A DNA stretch of 45,785 nt from Solirubrobacterales bacterium (GTDB lineage: Bacteria > Actinomycetota > Thermoleophilia > Solirubrobacterales > Solirubrobacteraceae): the NCBI GenBank assembly GCA_003138355.1, contig PLFX01000017.1, positions 1-45,785 of the forward strand. The letters are read 5' to 3'. Below, piece by piece: positions 1 through 7,937 of the stretch. Every line of letters starts with the position of its first letter. Within the stretch, counting starts at the first letter, position 1. The notes beneath the pieces are model-generated. The model had not been told where the DNA came from. It worked only from the letters and a program-made list of their open reading frames with translations, and ran no database searches. A program made the position numbers and the translations under genes.

Positions 1-12
1 CAAGACTTACCC

Positions 13-37
13 CGACAGCCTCGGGCCGAGGCTGTCG
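13..37. terminator. Perfect 12-bp hairpin, likely terminator
   Basis: A perfect inverted repeat with 12-base arms around a single central base (arm CGACAGCCTCGG) lies about 80 bp beyond the stop of the minus-strand gene that ends at 117. There is no clear T-run on either side, which is common for hairpin terminators of high-GC actinobacteria. It could end the sigma factor operon, or a plus-strand gene lying left of the window. Confidence 0.55.
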
Positions 38-116
38 CGTAAAGGGTCGGGGTTTGGTCAGGGTGAGGCGCTGAGCGCTGGTCTGCGTTGTGGTCGGTGC
101 GGTTACGGCTGGCCGG

Positions 117-884
117 CTAGCGCCCGCTCGCTCCGCTGGCTGGTCCTATTCCTCCAGGCGCCGGGGTCTCGGGGATGTCGATTGTGTAGTTGCGGCCGTT
201 TTGGGGGTGGATCGTGACGGTCTCGAGGTTCGTGCCGCTGACCATGAACGCGTTGCTTGCGCGCTGAACTGTCGCGGGGCTGCCGTCGGTCGTGGTGGCG
301 GCGATGCTCGCGGTATCAGGGATCGCACCGAGAACGGTCGACGGGTGACCGGCCATGCCGGCAAGCAGGCCGAGCGTTCCCGTGGTTTCCATCCTTGCGT
401 TGGAGGTGCAGCTCGTGCCGTCGTTGGATGTCTGCAGGCAGCTGCCGAGGTTCCCGGGCACCAGCCAGAACGCGGTGCCGTCGATCGTGCCGAGGTAGCG
501 CGACAACGATGGGCTGGCGCCGTAATGGCCACCCCCGCCGCCGGGGACCGTGATCGCCGCGTAACCGCCAGCGGGCCCTCCGGTGAGCGCGTCGGCCGAG
601 TCGCGCGGCTGGCGAAGGACCGCGTACGCCTCGGCGAGGTCGCTCGGGATCGAGGTCGCGACGCCCTCCGGGGAGGGGACATTTGGTTGCTGCTGCCAGA
701 GTGCCGAGACATTGATCAGGCCCGCGGCGTCGGCGACGGCAGCGAGCAGCACCATGAGAACGACGGCCGCCGCGACGAGCACTACGCGCCGTCCCGTCGG
801 GATCGTGAGGGCGCGATGACGGCGCAAGGGGCGCCGCTCAGCGATCAGTAGCTGGCCGCCGATCCAGTCGAGAATGTCATCCAT
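117..884 (-). CDS. Membrane-anchored hypothetical protein coupled to ECF sigma factor
   Basis: The 255-residue protein has a short basic cytoplasmic N-terminus (about residues 1-33), one strong membrane segment (about 34-54, rich in V/A/L) and a long extracytoplasmic part rich in Gly, Ser and Thr. I recognise no family. The start ATG lies inside the last codons of the sigma factor gene (8-base overlap, ATGGATGA), so the two are translationally coupled. That position and topology fit an anti-sigma or sensor partner, but the cytoplasmic part has no HxxxCxxC zinc anti-sigma motif and is too short for a classical anti-sigma domain. Function is therefore unassigned; a regulatory link to the sigma factor is inference from coupling alone. 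Confidence 0.7.
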   Translation of the reverse strand: MDDILDWIGGQLLIAERRPLRRHRALTIPTGRRVVLVAAAVVLMVLLAAVADAAGLINVSALWQQQPNVPSPEGVATSIPSDLAEAYAVLRQPRDSADALTGGPAGGYAAITVPGGGGGHYGASPSLSRYLGTIDGTAFWLVPGNLGSCLQTSNDGTSCTSNARMETTGTLGLLAGMAGHPSTVLGAIPDTASIAATTTDGSPATVQRASNAFMVSGTNLETVTIHPQNGRNYTIDIPETPAPGGIGPASGASGR

Positions 885-1458
885 CGTGTGGCTCCCGTTG
901 TGCCTGCAGGGTGGTTGAACGCAAACTGCGCAGCGCGCGGCTGACGCGCATCCGCGCCAGCGATTCCGAGCAGCGCAGATCCTGCGCGATCTCCCGGTAG
1001 GGGAGCTCGTCGATCACGCGGGCGCGCAGTGCCTCGAACTGATCCGCCGGCAGTGCTGTCGCGAGGTGCGCGAGCAGATCGGTCGCGGCGATCTCCTGCT
1101 CCAGCCGCGCGATGCCATCGTCGCTGACCTGCATCGGCTCGAACGCGAGCTTGCGCCGCGCCCGGTCCTCAACCTGACCGTGCCGGTAGCTGTCAAGCAG
1201 CTTGCGCTGCGCGATCGTGAACAGCCAAGCGACCGGGCTGTCGGGCAGCCTCCGCTTGCGATCGCGCAGCGCGAGCAGCGCCGAGGCGAACGTCTCGGCC
1301 GTCAAGTCGGCTGCGAGCTCGGGCTCGCGTACCTGCCGCGCGTGAAACGCCAGGACCGCCCGACAGTGCCGGGTGTAGAAGACGTCGAAGCCGCCGCTGC
1401 CATTCCGGCTCGACTCCAACAGCTCAACGTCGCTGCGCGAATCCAACGTGGACCCCAC
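877..1458 (-). CDS. ECF-type RNA polymerase sigma factor
   Basis: The 193-residue protein has the two-domain ECF layout. Region 2 is at about residues 25-90: FDVFYTRHCRAVLAFHARQV, then LTAETFASALLALRD and SPVAWLFTIAQRKLLDSYR. Region 4 is at about residues 130-182: LPADQFEALRARVIDELPYR, then EIAQDLRCSESLARMRVSRA, a helix-turn-helix for -35 recognition. It would direct RNA polymerase to a small regulon, often its own promoter. The first codon is GTG; a TTG twelve bases further in is an alternative. It overlaps the following membrane-protein gene by 8 bases, suggesting co-translation. The promoter class it reads is not evident. Confidence 0.88.
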   Translation of the reverse strand: MGSTLDSRSDVELLESSRNGSGGFDVFYTRHCRAVLAFHARQVREPELAADLTAETFASALLALRDRKRRLPDSPVAWLFTIAQRKLLDSYRHGQVEDRARRKLAFEPMQVSDDGIARLEQEIAATDLLAHLATALPADQFEALRARVIDELPYREIAQDLRCSESLARMRVSRALRSLRSTTLQAQREPHDG

Positions 1459-1594
1459 GCTAACTAAGACGCGCCAGCACCACCGAACGCAACAGCCCGG
1501 CGTTCAGCGCTACAGCAACCGCGTGAACGCAGTCATGCCGGCGGACGTGTGCTTCGTGAGCATTGCGATCACGGCCGCGATGAGCGGCGGGCGT

Positions 1595-2074
1595 TTATGC
1601 TCGCGCGACGTGCACGACTGCCCGGTACGGCGCGTACTGGGGGTCGTCCAGGCCGGGAGTGAGCGGCGCGTTGACGACTGCTCGCCCTGGTCGCAGAGCG
1701 CGAAAGACGGTCCAATTCAGCGGCGCGCTGGCCGGGTAGATCGACGTGCAGAATGGCACCGAACGCAGCACAGAGGTGTTTGACGACGTCGGCGTAAGCC
1801 ACGGCGAGGCGGGCCAGCTCGCTGGTCCGACCAGCACAACCCAGACGACTGCGCCAATCGTTAGGTGGAGGCCCTCGCCAGAGTGCAGGAAAGTGGCGAC
1901 AGCCGGCACAGCTCGCGCGTTGATACATGCTTTGCCCGCGAAGGTCACGGCACTCGTGCTGCTGCGGCGGGCCGACGGCGAAAGGGCCCTGCCTGCCGCA
2001 GGCGCGGCAGCGGCGACGCTAACTGCCACCGCTGCGAGCATCGTCGCCGTCCCGCGTGAGACGCGCACGGTCAC
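1595..2074 (-). CDS. Putative secreted hypothetical protein
   Basis: Starting at GTG 2074 the product is 159 residues, with a good signal peptide: basic VTVRVSRG, a hydrophobic stretch around MLAAVAVSVAAAAPAAG and a likely cleavage after Ala. The rest has no domain I recognise. I chose this start because it puts the signal peptide at the N-terminus and because a CATGCT hexamer ends exactly six bases upstream, the spacing seen before several other starts here. An open frame on the opposite strand covers part of the same DNA, but lacks the signal-peptide signature. The product could be a small cell-wall or secreted protein; nothing in the neighbours narrows this. Confidence 0.5.
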   Translation of the reverse strand: MTVRVSRGTATMLAAVAVSVAAAAPAAGRALSPSARRSSTSAVTFAGKACINARAVPAVATFLHSGEGLHLTIGAVVWVVLVGPASWPASPWLTPTSSNTSVLRSVPFCTSIYPASAPLNWTVFRALRPGRAVVNAPLTPGLDDPQYAPYRAVVHVARA

Positions 2075-2120
2075 GACCCAAGCATGGCACGCGACCCCTC
2101 TCGCCGACTCAGGACGACCA

Positions 2121-2176
2121 CTCGTGCCTGCGCGTGATTGGGACACTCTGGGTAGCGGAAGGTCGCTCCCCCAACG
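2121..2176 (+). repeat. Direct repeat copy 1 (56 bp)
   Basis: This copy shares with the one at 2657..2709 the blocks CTCGTGCC, GCGTGAT, GGGACACTCTGGGT and TCGCTCCCCCAACG, in the same order and orientation, with a diverged 9-10 base centre. It lies in the divergent gap between the genes starting at 2074 and 2251. Function is unknown; it could be a regulatory module or a small dispersed repeat. Confidence 0.75.
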
Positions 2177-2238
2177 GAACACGAGCACGCGAACGTGACG
2201 CCTGCAGGCACGAACGTGTGGTCCGGTACGCGCGCGCT

Positions 2239-2244
2239 CATACT
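2239..2244 (+). promoter_or_regulatory. -10 hexamer CATACT six bases before GTG
   Basis: CATACT is followed by exactly six bases and the GTG at 2251. Transcription would then begin at or next to the start codon, as in leaderless actinobacterial genes. No convincing -35 element is visible. Confidence 0.45.
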
Positions 2245-2250
2245 GACGCG

Positions 2251-2580
2251 GTGACGCACGGTGCTCGACTCGAGGACTTCCGCGCGTACGCGAAGTCGCT
2301 ATCGCCCCAACAGCGAGGTGCCTTGGTGTTGGTCCTCTGGGTCAACGCAGTGCTGACAGCAGTGGCGCTTAGAGCCGCCCAGCTGGCGCTGGTAGTTCGG
2401 GCGCTTCGACGCGCGGCACGCGACGGGCATCCGGTGCCGACCTGCTTGGATTGCGCACTATCGCCGAGCACGGCGACCGTGCTGGGCGCATCCGCGATTC
2501 ACAAGCTGGCCCGGGAACGCTTTCTGCGCCATCTCGATCAGCGCATTCGCGAAACGGAGACCGCCGACCGGGCGCGGTAA
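2251..2580 (+). CDS. Small hypothetical membrane protein
   Basis: From GTG 2251 the product is 109 residues. It has a charged N-terminus (LEDFRAYAKSLSPQQRG), one long hydrophobic stretch (about residues 19-43, ALVLVLWVNAVLTAVALR), then a basic region and a CLDC pair at about residues 57-60 that could be redox-active or bind metal. The C-terminal third is a charged helix (KLARERFLRHLDQRIRETE). I recognise no family. The frame runs further upstream, but that part reads through the 2121-2176 repeat and looks non-coding. A CATACT box six bases before GTG supports this start. It is flanked on both sides by copies of the same direct repeat. Confidence 0.5.
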   Translation: MTHGARLEDFRAYAKSLSPQQRGALVLVLWVNAVLTAVALRAAQLALVVRALRRAARDGHPVPTCLDCALSPSTATVLGASAIHKLARERFLRHLDQRIRETETADRAR

Positions 2581-2656
2581 TCGCGACTGCCGAGGGTTCG
2601 CTAACCACGTCGGGCGCAGCACCCCCCGGACCGCAACAACCACACGCGGCGCGCTG

Positions 2657-2709
2657 CTCGTGCCGCGTGATAGGGACACTCTGGGTCGGAGTCGATCGCT
2701 CCCCCAACG
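2657..2709 (+). repeat. Direct repeat copy 2 (53 bp)
   Basis: This is the second copy of the repeat described at 2121..2176, in the same orientation. It lies between the convergent genes ending at 2580 and 2822. Its conserved edges and diverged centre suggest that the outer blocks are what is maintained. Confidence 0.75.
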
Positions 2710-2821
2710 TGCGAAGAGCGAGAGCGCGCGAGCCAGGCCGCCCGTTACCGGTCCCGCCCAGCAGGAGTAACGGACGGCTCAACGATCTAGGCTTCCGCAC
2801 CCGGCGGGCGCCGGAGCGCGC

Positions 2822-3271
2822 CTAGATCAGCTTGCGCGCGAGGACCTCGAGCTTTGCGGTCGGCACGAGTATCGAGATGATCTTGACGGTCTGGCCGTTG
2901 TCGTAGACGTAGAGGCTGCCACCGGCCCTGGTCGCCCACGCGGCCTGACCAAGACCCTTGATCTTGACGACCCCTTCCGCTTTCTCGACGGCGTTCTCGC
3001 CGGCCGCGAACGACGCCGCGGTGTCGACCTGGAAGGTGACCATCGTCGGCACGACCGAGCCCCCATACGAACAGGTCTTGCTGTAGGTGGTCGTCTTCGA
3101 CGTCGGCGCCTTGACGTGCACCCCGAGGTCGGTGTTGACCTCGGACGCCGACGGGCAGGTCCGCGAGCGTGGCGAGCTCGCCGCCGCGGTGGCGCTAAGG
3201 CCCGCGCCCGCCGCGACAAGCGCGACGATCCCAGCCGCGCCCATCCGCCCTGCGAATCCGCGGCCGCTAAT
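2822..3271 (-). CDS. Secreted hypothetical protein, possible ATT start
   Basis: The mature part (about 120 residues) is a small secreted domain with two cysteines (RTCPSASEV, KTCSYGG) and a C-terminal half (LGQAAWATRAGGSLYVYDNG, then IISILVP) resembling substrate- or ligand-binding folds of small actinobacterial lipoprotein-like proteins. There is a signal peptide (GRMGAAGIVALVAAGAGLSA) but no lipobox. Start choice is odd. A -10-like TATAGT at 3314-3319 predicts an mRNA starting near 3307, and a perfect AGGAGG (3278-3283) stands six bases before an ATT codon at 3271, giving 149 residues. GTG 3298 has no ribosome site and ATG 3246 is poorly spaced. I report the ATT start as the best fit, not as proven. 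Function unknown. Confidence 0.6.
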   Translation of the reverse strand: MSGRGFAGRMGAAGIVALVAAGAGLSATAAASSPRSRTCPSASEVNTDLGVHVKAPTSKTTTYSKTCSYGGSVVPTMVTFQVDTAASFAAGENAVEKAEGVVKIKGLGQAAWATRAGGSLYVYDNGQTVKIISILVPTAKLEVLARKLI

Positions 3272-3313
3272 CGTCAACCTCCTAAGTGTGGCACTCACGC
3301 GTGGGATCCCCGG

Positions 3314-3319
3314 ACTATA
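3314..3319 (-). promoter_or_regulatory. -10 hexamer TATAGT for the gene ending at 2822
   Basis: On the minus strand TATAGT (five of six bases of TATAAT) lies 42 bases before the ATT codon at 3271 and leaves room for the AGGAGG ribosome site. The matching -35 is poor (GCTGGG at 17-bp spacing). Confidence 0.45.
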
Positions 3320-3422
3320 GCCCGCGCTAGCTGTGGCCCAGCCCGCTCGCCCCGCTGAGGTGATCTGGGGACACGTGAGAGCACCTGAGAGCCCGCGAAA
3401 TACGGGGATAAAGTTGGGTGTC

Positions 3423-5300
3423 TCAATCGGACCTGGCGGACGGTACCGCGGGTCTGCGCCGCGGTGAGTGCGTCCCGTCCTCGCGTGTGAGCGCTGCTCC
3501 GTCCAGCTCTCGTGTGCCGTCCGGCTGGCCGGACGGTGGTGCTTCGCCAACCGGACGGATCCTGACGCGGTGGGCGTGGCGGTTGAGGTGGGCCTTCTGG
3601 GCGATCGACTCCTCATCCTCGTGGACGAACTTCTCGCCGCGCAGCGCCGACGCGATCGCCGCAATCACGCTCATGACGACGGCGACCGTGAGGATCATCA
3701 CCAGCCCGTGCTTGAACGACGGGCCAATCAGGTGCGGGAAGAACGACCGGCTGGTCAGCGCGGCAGCCTGCGTCGCGGGCAGGTGGTTGAGCACCGCCGG
3801 GCCGAGCAGGCTCTTCAGCGGGTTCAGGCCGAGGAATGCGGCGAAGATGTAGCCGAGCGGCGGTAGATGGGAAAGCTGCGTCGCTTTGGCGACTGGGACG
3901 CCGTGAGCGAGCAGCCCGCTGTACATCGCCGCGGGCACCTTGGCGTTCAAGCCGATGACCAGCAGCGAGAAGAAGAGGCCCATCGACAACGGCATGCCGG
4001 CCTGGGCGAACGTCACGCGCATGCCCGACGCCGCCCCGCGATGGCGCGCGGGCACCGAGTTCATGATCGAGGCGGTGTTCGGTGATGCGAACAGGCCGCC
4101 GCCGATCCCGGTGAAGAACATCGTCACGGCGAACGGCGCGTAGGAGAAGTTCGCCGGGAAGGTCATCATCACCGCGTACATCGCTCCAGAGAGCAGCATT
4201 CCAGCGGTCGCGAACGGTCGGGCGCCGTACTTGTCCGAGAGCTTGCCCGACAGCGGCCCGGAGACCACGAAGCCGGCCATGAAGGGGATCATGAAGATCC
4301 CGGCCCACAGCGGCGTCTGGGTGAAGCTGTAGCCGTGCTGGGGCAGCCAGATGCCCTGGAACCAGATCATCAGCATGAACTGCATGCCGCCGCGCCCGAC
4401 CGAGCCGAGGAAGGAAGCGGCGTTGCCGGCCGTGAATGCCCGGATGCGGAACAGCGAAAGACGGAACATGGGGTCCTCAACCCGCATCTCGACGAGCACG
4501 AAGATGACCAGCGCCACCAGGCCGCCGCCGATCATCTCGAGGACGAAGGGGCTGCCCCAGCCGGTGAGGGAGTGGCCGTAGGGCTTTATGCCGTACGTGA
4601 CCCCCGTGAGGATCATGCCGAGGCCCGCGGCAAACGCGAGGTTGCCGAGCCAGTCGATCTTGGCCTTGATGCGAATGCCGATCTCCTTCAGCTTGAGATA
4701 GGCCCAGACCGTCCCGAAGACCCCGACCGGCACGTTCGCGAGGAACACCCAGCGCCAGCCGACCTGCGCCAGGACGCCGCCGACGATGATGCCCAGGAAC
4801 GAGCCGACGATCGCAGCGACCATGTTCATCCCGAGCGCGAGGCCGAGCTGCTCGGAGGGGAAGGCGTCGGTGATGATTGCCGCCGAATTGGCCATCAGCA
4901 GAGCGCCGCCGACAGCTTGGAACATCCGCAGGATGACGAGCTCGAGGGCGCCGGTTGAGCCCGTGCTCCAGACGCACGACAGCGCGATCGCCCCGATGGT
5001 GAACCAGGCGAAGCCGAGGTTGTACATCCTCACGCGGCCGTACATGTCGCCGATCCGGCCGACCGTCACCACAATCGCTGCCGACACCAGCAGGTAGCCC
5101 ATCATGATCCACAGCAGGTAGGGGAAGCTGGACGCCGCCAGCGGATTCAGGTGGATGCCACGGAAGATGACCGGCAGGGCGATGATCAGGCTGGTGCCGT
5201 TGAGCGTGGCCAGCAGCACGCCGACGGTGGTGTTGGAGAGCACGATCCACTTGTAGTGCGGCCCGACGAGCGGCGAGCGCATCGCTGTCTCCTCAGTCAT
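3423..5300 (-). CDS. MFS drug exporter, DHA2 (EmrB/QacA) family
   Basis: The 625-residue product is a 14-helix major facilitator of the DHA2 type, a proton-coupled exporter in the cytoplasmic membrane. Visible landmarks are the first helix (TTVGVLLATLNGTSLIIALP), motif A GRIGDMYGRVRMY after helix 2, motif C-like MVAAIVGSFLGIIVGGVL in helix 5, and LSGKLSDKYGARPFAT after helix 8. The last 70 or so residues form a hydrophilic, charged tail (RGEKFVHEDEES onward) longer than usual. The start ATG overlaps the stop of the marR gene by 4 bases, so regulator and pump form a classic MarR-controlled efflux operon. The substrate, probably a hydrophobic or phenolic toxicant that also inactivates MarR, is not readable from sequence. 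Confidence 0.92.
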   Translation of the reverse strand: MTEETAMRSPLVGPHYKWIVLSNTTVGVLLATLNGTSLIIALPVIFRGIHLNPLAASSFPYLLWIMMGYLLVSAAIVVTVGRIGDMYGRVRMYNLGFAWFTIGAIALSCVWSTGSTGALELVILRMFQAVGGALLMANSAAIITDAFPSEQLGLALGMNMVAAIVGSFLGIIVGGVLAQVGWRWVFLANVPVGVFGTVWAYLKLKEIGIRIKAKIDWLGNLAFAAGLGMILTGVTYGIKPYGHSLTGWGSPFVLEMIGGGLVALVIFVLVEMRVEDPMFRLSLFRIRAFTAGNAASFLGSVGRGGMQFMLMIWFQGIWLPQHGYSFTQTPLWAGIFMIPFMAGFVVSGPLSGKLSDKYGARPFATAGMLLSGAMYAVMMTFPANFSYAPFAVTMFFTGIGGGLFASPNTASIMNSVPARHRGAASGMRVTFAQAGMPLSMGLFFSLLVIGLNAKVPAAMYSGLLAHGVPVAKATQLSHLPPLGYIFAAFLGLNPLKSLLGPAVLNHLPATQAAALTSRSFFPHLIGPSFKHGLVMILTVAVVMSVIAAIASALRGEKFVHEDEESIAQKAHLNRHAHRVRIRPVGEAPPSGQPDGTRELDGAALTREDGTHSPRRRPAVPSARSD

Positions 5301-5803
5301 GCGCGAGTCTCATCGGTTGCGGCGTCTACCCGGCCCAGCAGGAGCGCGTCGTCGCCGTGCTGGGTCGTGAGCCATTCGAGCACGGTGATCGCGTGCTCGA
5401 TCGCTTGCCGGTCCGCCTCGCTGACGGCGCTGAGCTGCTCGGCCAGCCAGCTCTCCCCCGCTTCTATGCGCCGCGTCAGCAGCTCACTGCCCTTGGCCGT
5501 AGCGACGAGGTGAACGCCCCTGCGATCGGCGGGGTTCGCCTGGCGCGACACCAAGCCGGCTTCCTCGAGCCTGTCGGCTAGCCGCGTCGCGGCGGGGGAT
5601 GGCAGGCTTTCGATCTCGGCGAGGTGGCCGATGCTGAGCGGCCCGCTGCGGACGATTGTGGCGAGCGCGGAGGTCTGGGTGATCGTCAGGCCGGATGGGT
5701 CCCGCCGACGCAGCTGGCGTGAGAGGCGAACCAGCAACAGGCGCAGCCTGCCCGCCAGCACGTTTGGCGCACTGGCCTCGCTGCCGCTTGCCGCCGCACT
5801 CAT
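5297..5803 (-). CDS. MarR-family transcriptional repressor
   Basis: The 168-residue protein has the MarR winged helix-turn-helix: dimerisation helix LAGRLRLLLVRLSRQLRRRD, helix-turn-helix GPLSIGHLAEIESLPSPAAT followed by RLADRLEEAGLV, the wing with the DxRG signature (NPADRRGVHLVATAKG), and a C-terminal dimer helix. Such proteins repress themselves and the adjacent pump, and leave DNA when they bind small phenolic ligands. It is the first gene of an operon with the DHA2 exporter (4-base overlap). A consensus-like -10 and a small palindrome that overlaps it lie 36-53 bases upstream of the ATG, consistent with autorepression. The ribosome site is GGAG, ten bases from the ATG. Confidence 0.9.
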   Translation of the reverse strand: MSAAASGSEASAPNVLAGRLRLLLVRLSRQLRRRDPSGLTITQTSALATIVRSGPLSIGHLAEIESLPSPAATRLADRLEEAGLVSRQANPADRRGVHLVATAKGSELLTRRIEAGESWLAEQLSAVSEADRQAIEHAITVLEWLTTQHGDDALLLGRVDAATDETRA

Positions 5804-5838
5804 CGCGATATCACTCCAACTCCTCGCTAGAACTTCTG

Positions 5839-5849
5839 TGCCGACGGCA
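5839..5849. promoter_or_regulatory. Candidate MarR operator (TGCCGACGGCA)
   Basis: A perfect 5-base inverted repeat around one central base lies immediately downstream of, and touching, the -10 hexamer of the marR promoter. A dimeric repressor bound here would block transcription. It is short, so the assignment rests mainly on position. Confidence 0.35.
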
Positions 5850-5878
5850 TTATATGTCTAAAGCACCGATATGCGCAA
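5849..5878 (-). promoter_or_regulatory. marR-exporter operon promoter
   Basis: On the minus strand a perfect -10 TATAAT (5849-5854) stands 18 bases from a weak -35 TTGCGC (5873-5878). It is the best housekeeping-type -10 in the window and lies 45 bases before the marR ATG, giving a normal leadered mRNA. Confidence 0.6.
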
Positions 5879-6019
5879 GCGGTCGTCAGCCTTGAGCTGG
5901 GTCCGCTCGAACAACTCGCAAGCGCGTGATTCCGTGGACACTCCGCGGCCAGCGGTCGACAACCCGAGCGCCCTCGTTCGCGCGGCAAGTAACCTTTCCG
6001 GGAGCAGCCCCTCCCGCGT

Positions 6020-7915
6020 TTGAGCGACTTGACCCGCAAGCCGGCCGCAACCCAGACGCAGAATCTGGCCGGAGCCGCGGCGGTCGGCGCAGCTCGGCAC
6101 GCCGCCACGCGCGGCAGCCCGCTGCCTAGGCACCGCCGCATCGGCAAGCACGCCGACGAGGGGCACGAGCTCAGCACCTTCGGCGGCCTCGCGGCGCTCA
6201 GCCTCGACGCGTTGTCGAGCGTCGCCTACGGGCCCGAGGCGATGGTCCTCGTGCTCGTCACCGCGGGCACCGGCGCGCTGCGCTTCACGCTGCCGCTGAC
6301 GCTCGTAATCACGGCGATGCTTGCGTTGCTGGTGGTCTCCTACACGCAGGTGATCTCGGCCCATCCCGAGGGCGGGGGCGCCTACGCGGTCGCGAAGGCC
6401 AACCTCGGGCGCTTGCCCGCGCAGCTTGCCGCGGCGTCGCTATTTGTCGACTACGTGCTGACCGTGGCGGTCAGCCTCGCGGCCGGTGCGGCGAGCCTCG
6501 GTAGCGTCTTTCCCGGCTTAGCGCACCATCTGCTGCTGGTCTGCCTGGTCGGACTGGCGCTACTGACCGCGGTCAACATGTTCGGGATCAGCGAGTCAGC
6601 GAAGCTGCTGATGCTCCCGACCATCGTGTTCGTGGTGAGCATCTTCGCGGTGATCGTCGTCTCGCCGTTCCACGCCCACCCGGTCGCGAAGATCGGCACG
6701 AGCCTCGGCGCGTTTCGCCCGACGACTGCGCTCGGCGTCGTGCTGATCCTCAAGGCCTTCGCCTCAGGCTGCTCGGCCGTGACCGGCGTCGAGGCGATCG
6801 CCAACGGCGTCCCCGCGTTCCGCAAGCCGCGCGTGCGCAGGGCTCAACGCACCGAGGTCTCGCTCGGCGTGCTGCTCGGCGTGATGCTCGTCGGCCTCGC
6901 GATCCTGATTCGCGCCCACCACGTCGTCCCGCGGGGCGGCGTGACGATCCTCGCGCAGCTGACCGCCGGCTCATTCGGCACGGGCTGGGCGTTCTACGTC
7001 TCGAACCTCGCGGTCACGCTCGTCCTCGCGTTCGCAGCGAACACGAGCTTCGGTGGCCTGCCCGTGCTGATGAGCCTGCTCGCCAAGGACAACCGCATGC
7101 CGCACCTCTTCTACCTCCGCGCCGAGCGGCCGGTCTACCGCTACGGCATCGGCGCGCTCGCGATCGCGGCCGCGCTCCTGCTGGTCGCGGTCGCAGGGGA
7201 GACGAGCAGGCTGATCCCGCTGTTCACGATCGGCGTGTTTATGGGCTTCACGATCAGCCAGGTCGGGCTCGTGCGCCACTGGCGCAGCATGCGGCCGCCG
7301 CGCTGGCGGCTGCGCGCCGCGATCAACGGGGCCGGCGCGACGATGACCGCGATCGCCGTGGTCGTCTTCCTCGGCAGCAAATTCCTCGAGGGCGCCTGGG
7401 TCGTGGTGTTGGTGATCCCGATGCTGATGTTGCTCTTCTGGCGCATCGAGGTCTATTACGACGAGGTCGCGCGCGAGCTGCGGCTGGGTCAGACGCCGCC
7501 GGCACCGCACGCCCGGGCGAGCATCGTGATCGTCCCGACGACGACGATAAGCGTGCTCACCGAGCTGGCCCTGAGCGCAGCGCTGTCGCTAGGCGACAGA
7601 GTCGTTGCGATCGCAGTCGCCGGCGACGAGGAGGAGGCCGACCACCTGCGCGACACGTGGGGCCGGTGGGCGTGCAACGTCCCGCTCGAGGTGCTGCTCG
7701 ATCCCCACCGCTCGCTCGTACACACCGTGCTCCGCTACATCGAATCGCTCGACGCCCACGACCAGCGGGTCATGGTGCTGATCCCGCAGATCATCCCGCA
7801 CAAGCGCCGCCACGAGATCCTCCACAACCAGCGCGCCCGGCTGCTCGAGTCCGCGCTCAAGGCAAGAACGCAAGACGTCGTCATCGCCTCGCTCCCGTTC
7901 CACATCGACGACTGA
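6020..7915 (+). CDS. APC-superfamily transporter, KimA-like (potassium/amino acid permease)
   Basis: The 631-residue protein has about 12 membrane helices (residues about 55-460) and a cytoplasmic C-terminal domain (about 475-631). The first helix carries LSLDALSSVAYGPEAM, very close to the LSSDALSSVAYG signature of the Bacillus subtilis potassium importer KimA; HPEGGGAYAVAKANLG follows, as in APC permeases. The C-terminal domain begins ARASIVIVPTTTISV and ends VVIASLPFHID, as in KimA relatives, where it binds c-di-AMP. Proton-coupled potassium uptake is the likely role, though many homologues are annotated simply as amino acid permeases. The start is uncertain: TTG 6020 is the most upstream codon and has no good ribosome site. 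I found no ydaO/c-di-AMP riboswitch core upstream. It faces the aldehyde dehydrogenase gene end to end. Confidence 0.8.
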   Translation: MSDLTRKPAATQTQNLAGAAAVGAARHAATRGSPLPRHRRIGKHADEGHELSTFGGLAALSLDALSSVAYGPEAMVLVLVTAGTGALRFTLPLTLVITAMLALLVVSYTQVISAHPEGGGAYAVAKANLGRLPAQLAAASLFVDYVLTVAVSLAAGAASLGSVFPGLAHHLLLVCLVGLALLTAVNMFGISESAKLLMLPTIVFVVSIFAVIVVSPFHAHPVAKIGTSLGAFRPTTALGVVLILKAFASGCSAVTGVEAIANGVPAFRKPRVRRAQRTEVSLGVLLGVMLVGLAILIRAHHVVPRGGVTILAQLTAGSFGTGWAFYVSNLAVTLVLAFAANTSFGGLPVLMSLLAKDNRMPHLFYLRAERPVYRYGIGALAIAAALLLVAVAGETSRLIPLFTIGVFMGFTISQVGLVRHWRSMRPPRWRLRAAINGAGATMTAIAVVVFLGSKFLEGAWVVVLVIPMLMLLFWRIEVYYDEVARELRLGQTPPAPHARASIVIVPTTTISVLTELALSAALSLGDRVVAIAVAGDEEEADHLRDTWGRWACNVPLEVLLDPHRSLVHTVLRYIESLDAHDQRVMVLIPQIIPHKRRHEILHNQRARLLESALKARTQDVVIASLPFHIDD

Positions 7916-7937
7916 GCCCTATTGGACGCTCACGCAT

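Noticed and set aside
1746-2198. Plus-strand 150-codon frame opposite the putative secreted protein
   Set aside because: It lacks a signal peptide or any recognisable motif, and the minus-strand frame has a clean signal peptide at its start.
3359-3420. A possible third copy of the 2121/2657 repeat (TGATCTGGGGACACGTGAG)
   Set aside because: Only the GGGACAC part and its surroundings resemble the repeat; the TCGCTCCCCCAACG edge is missing.
5871-6019. Possible c-di-AMP (ydaO) riboswitch before the KimA-like gene
   Set aside because: B. subtilis kimA has one, but I could not find the conserved core blocks of the ydaO motif in these 150 bases, and the gene start itself is uncertain.
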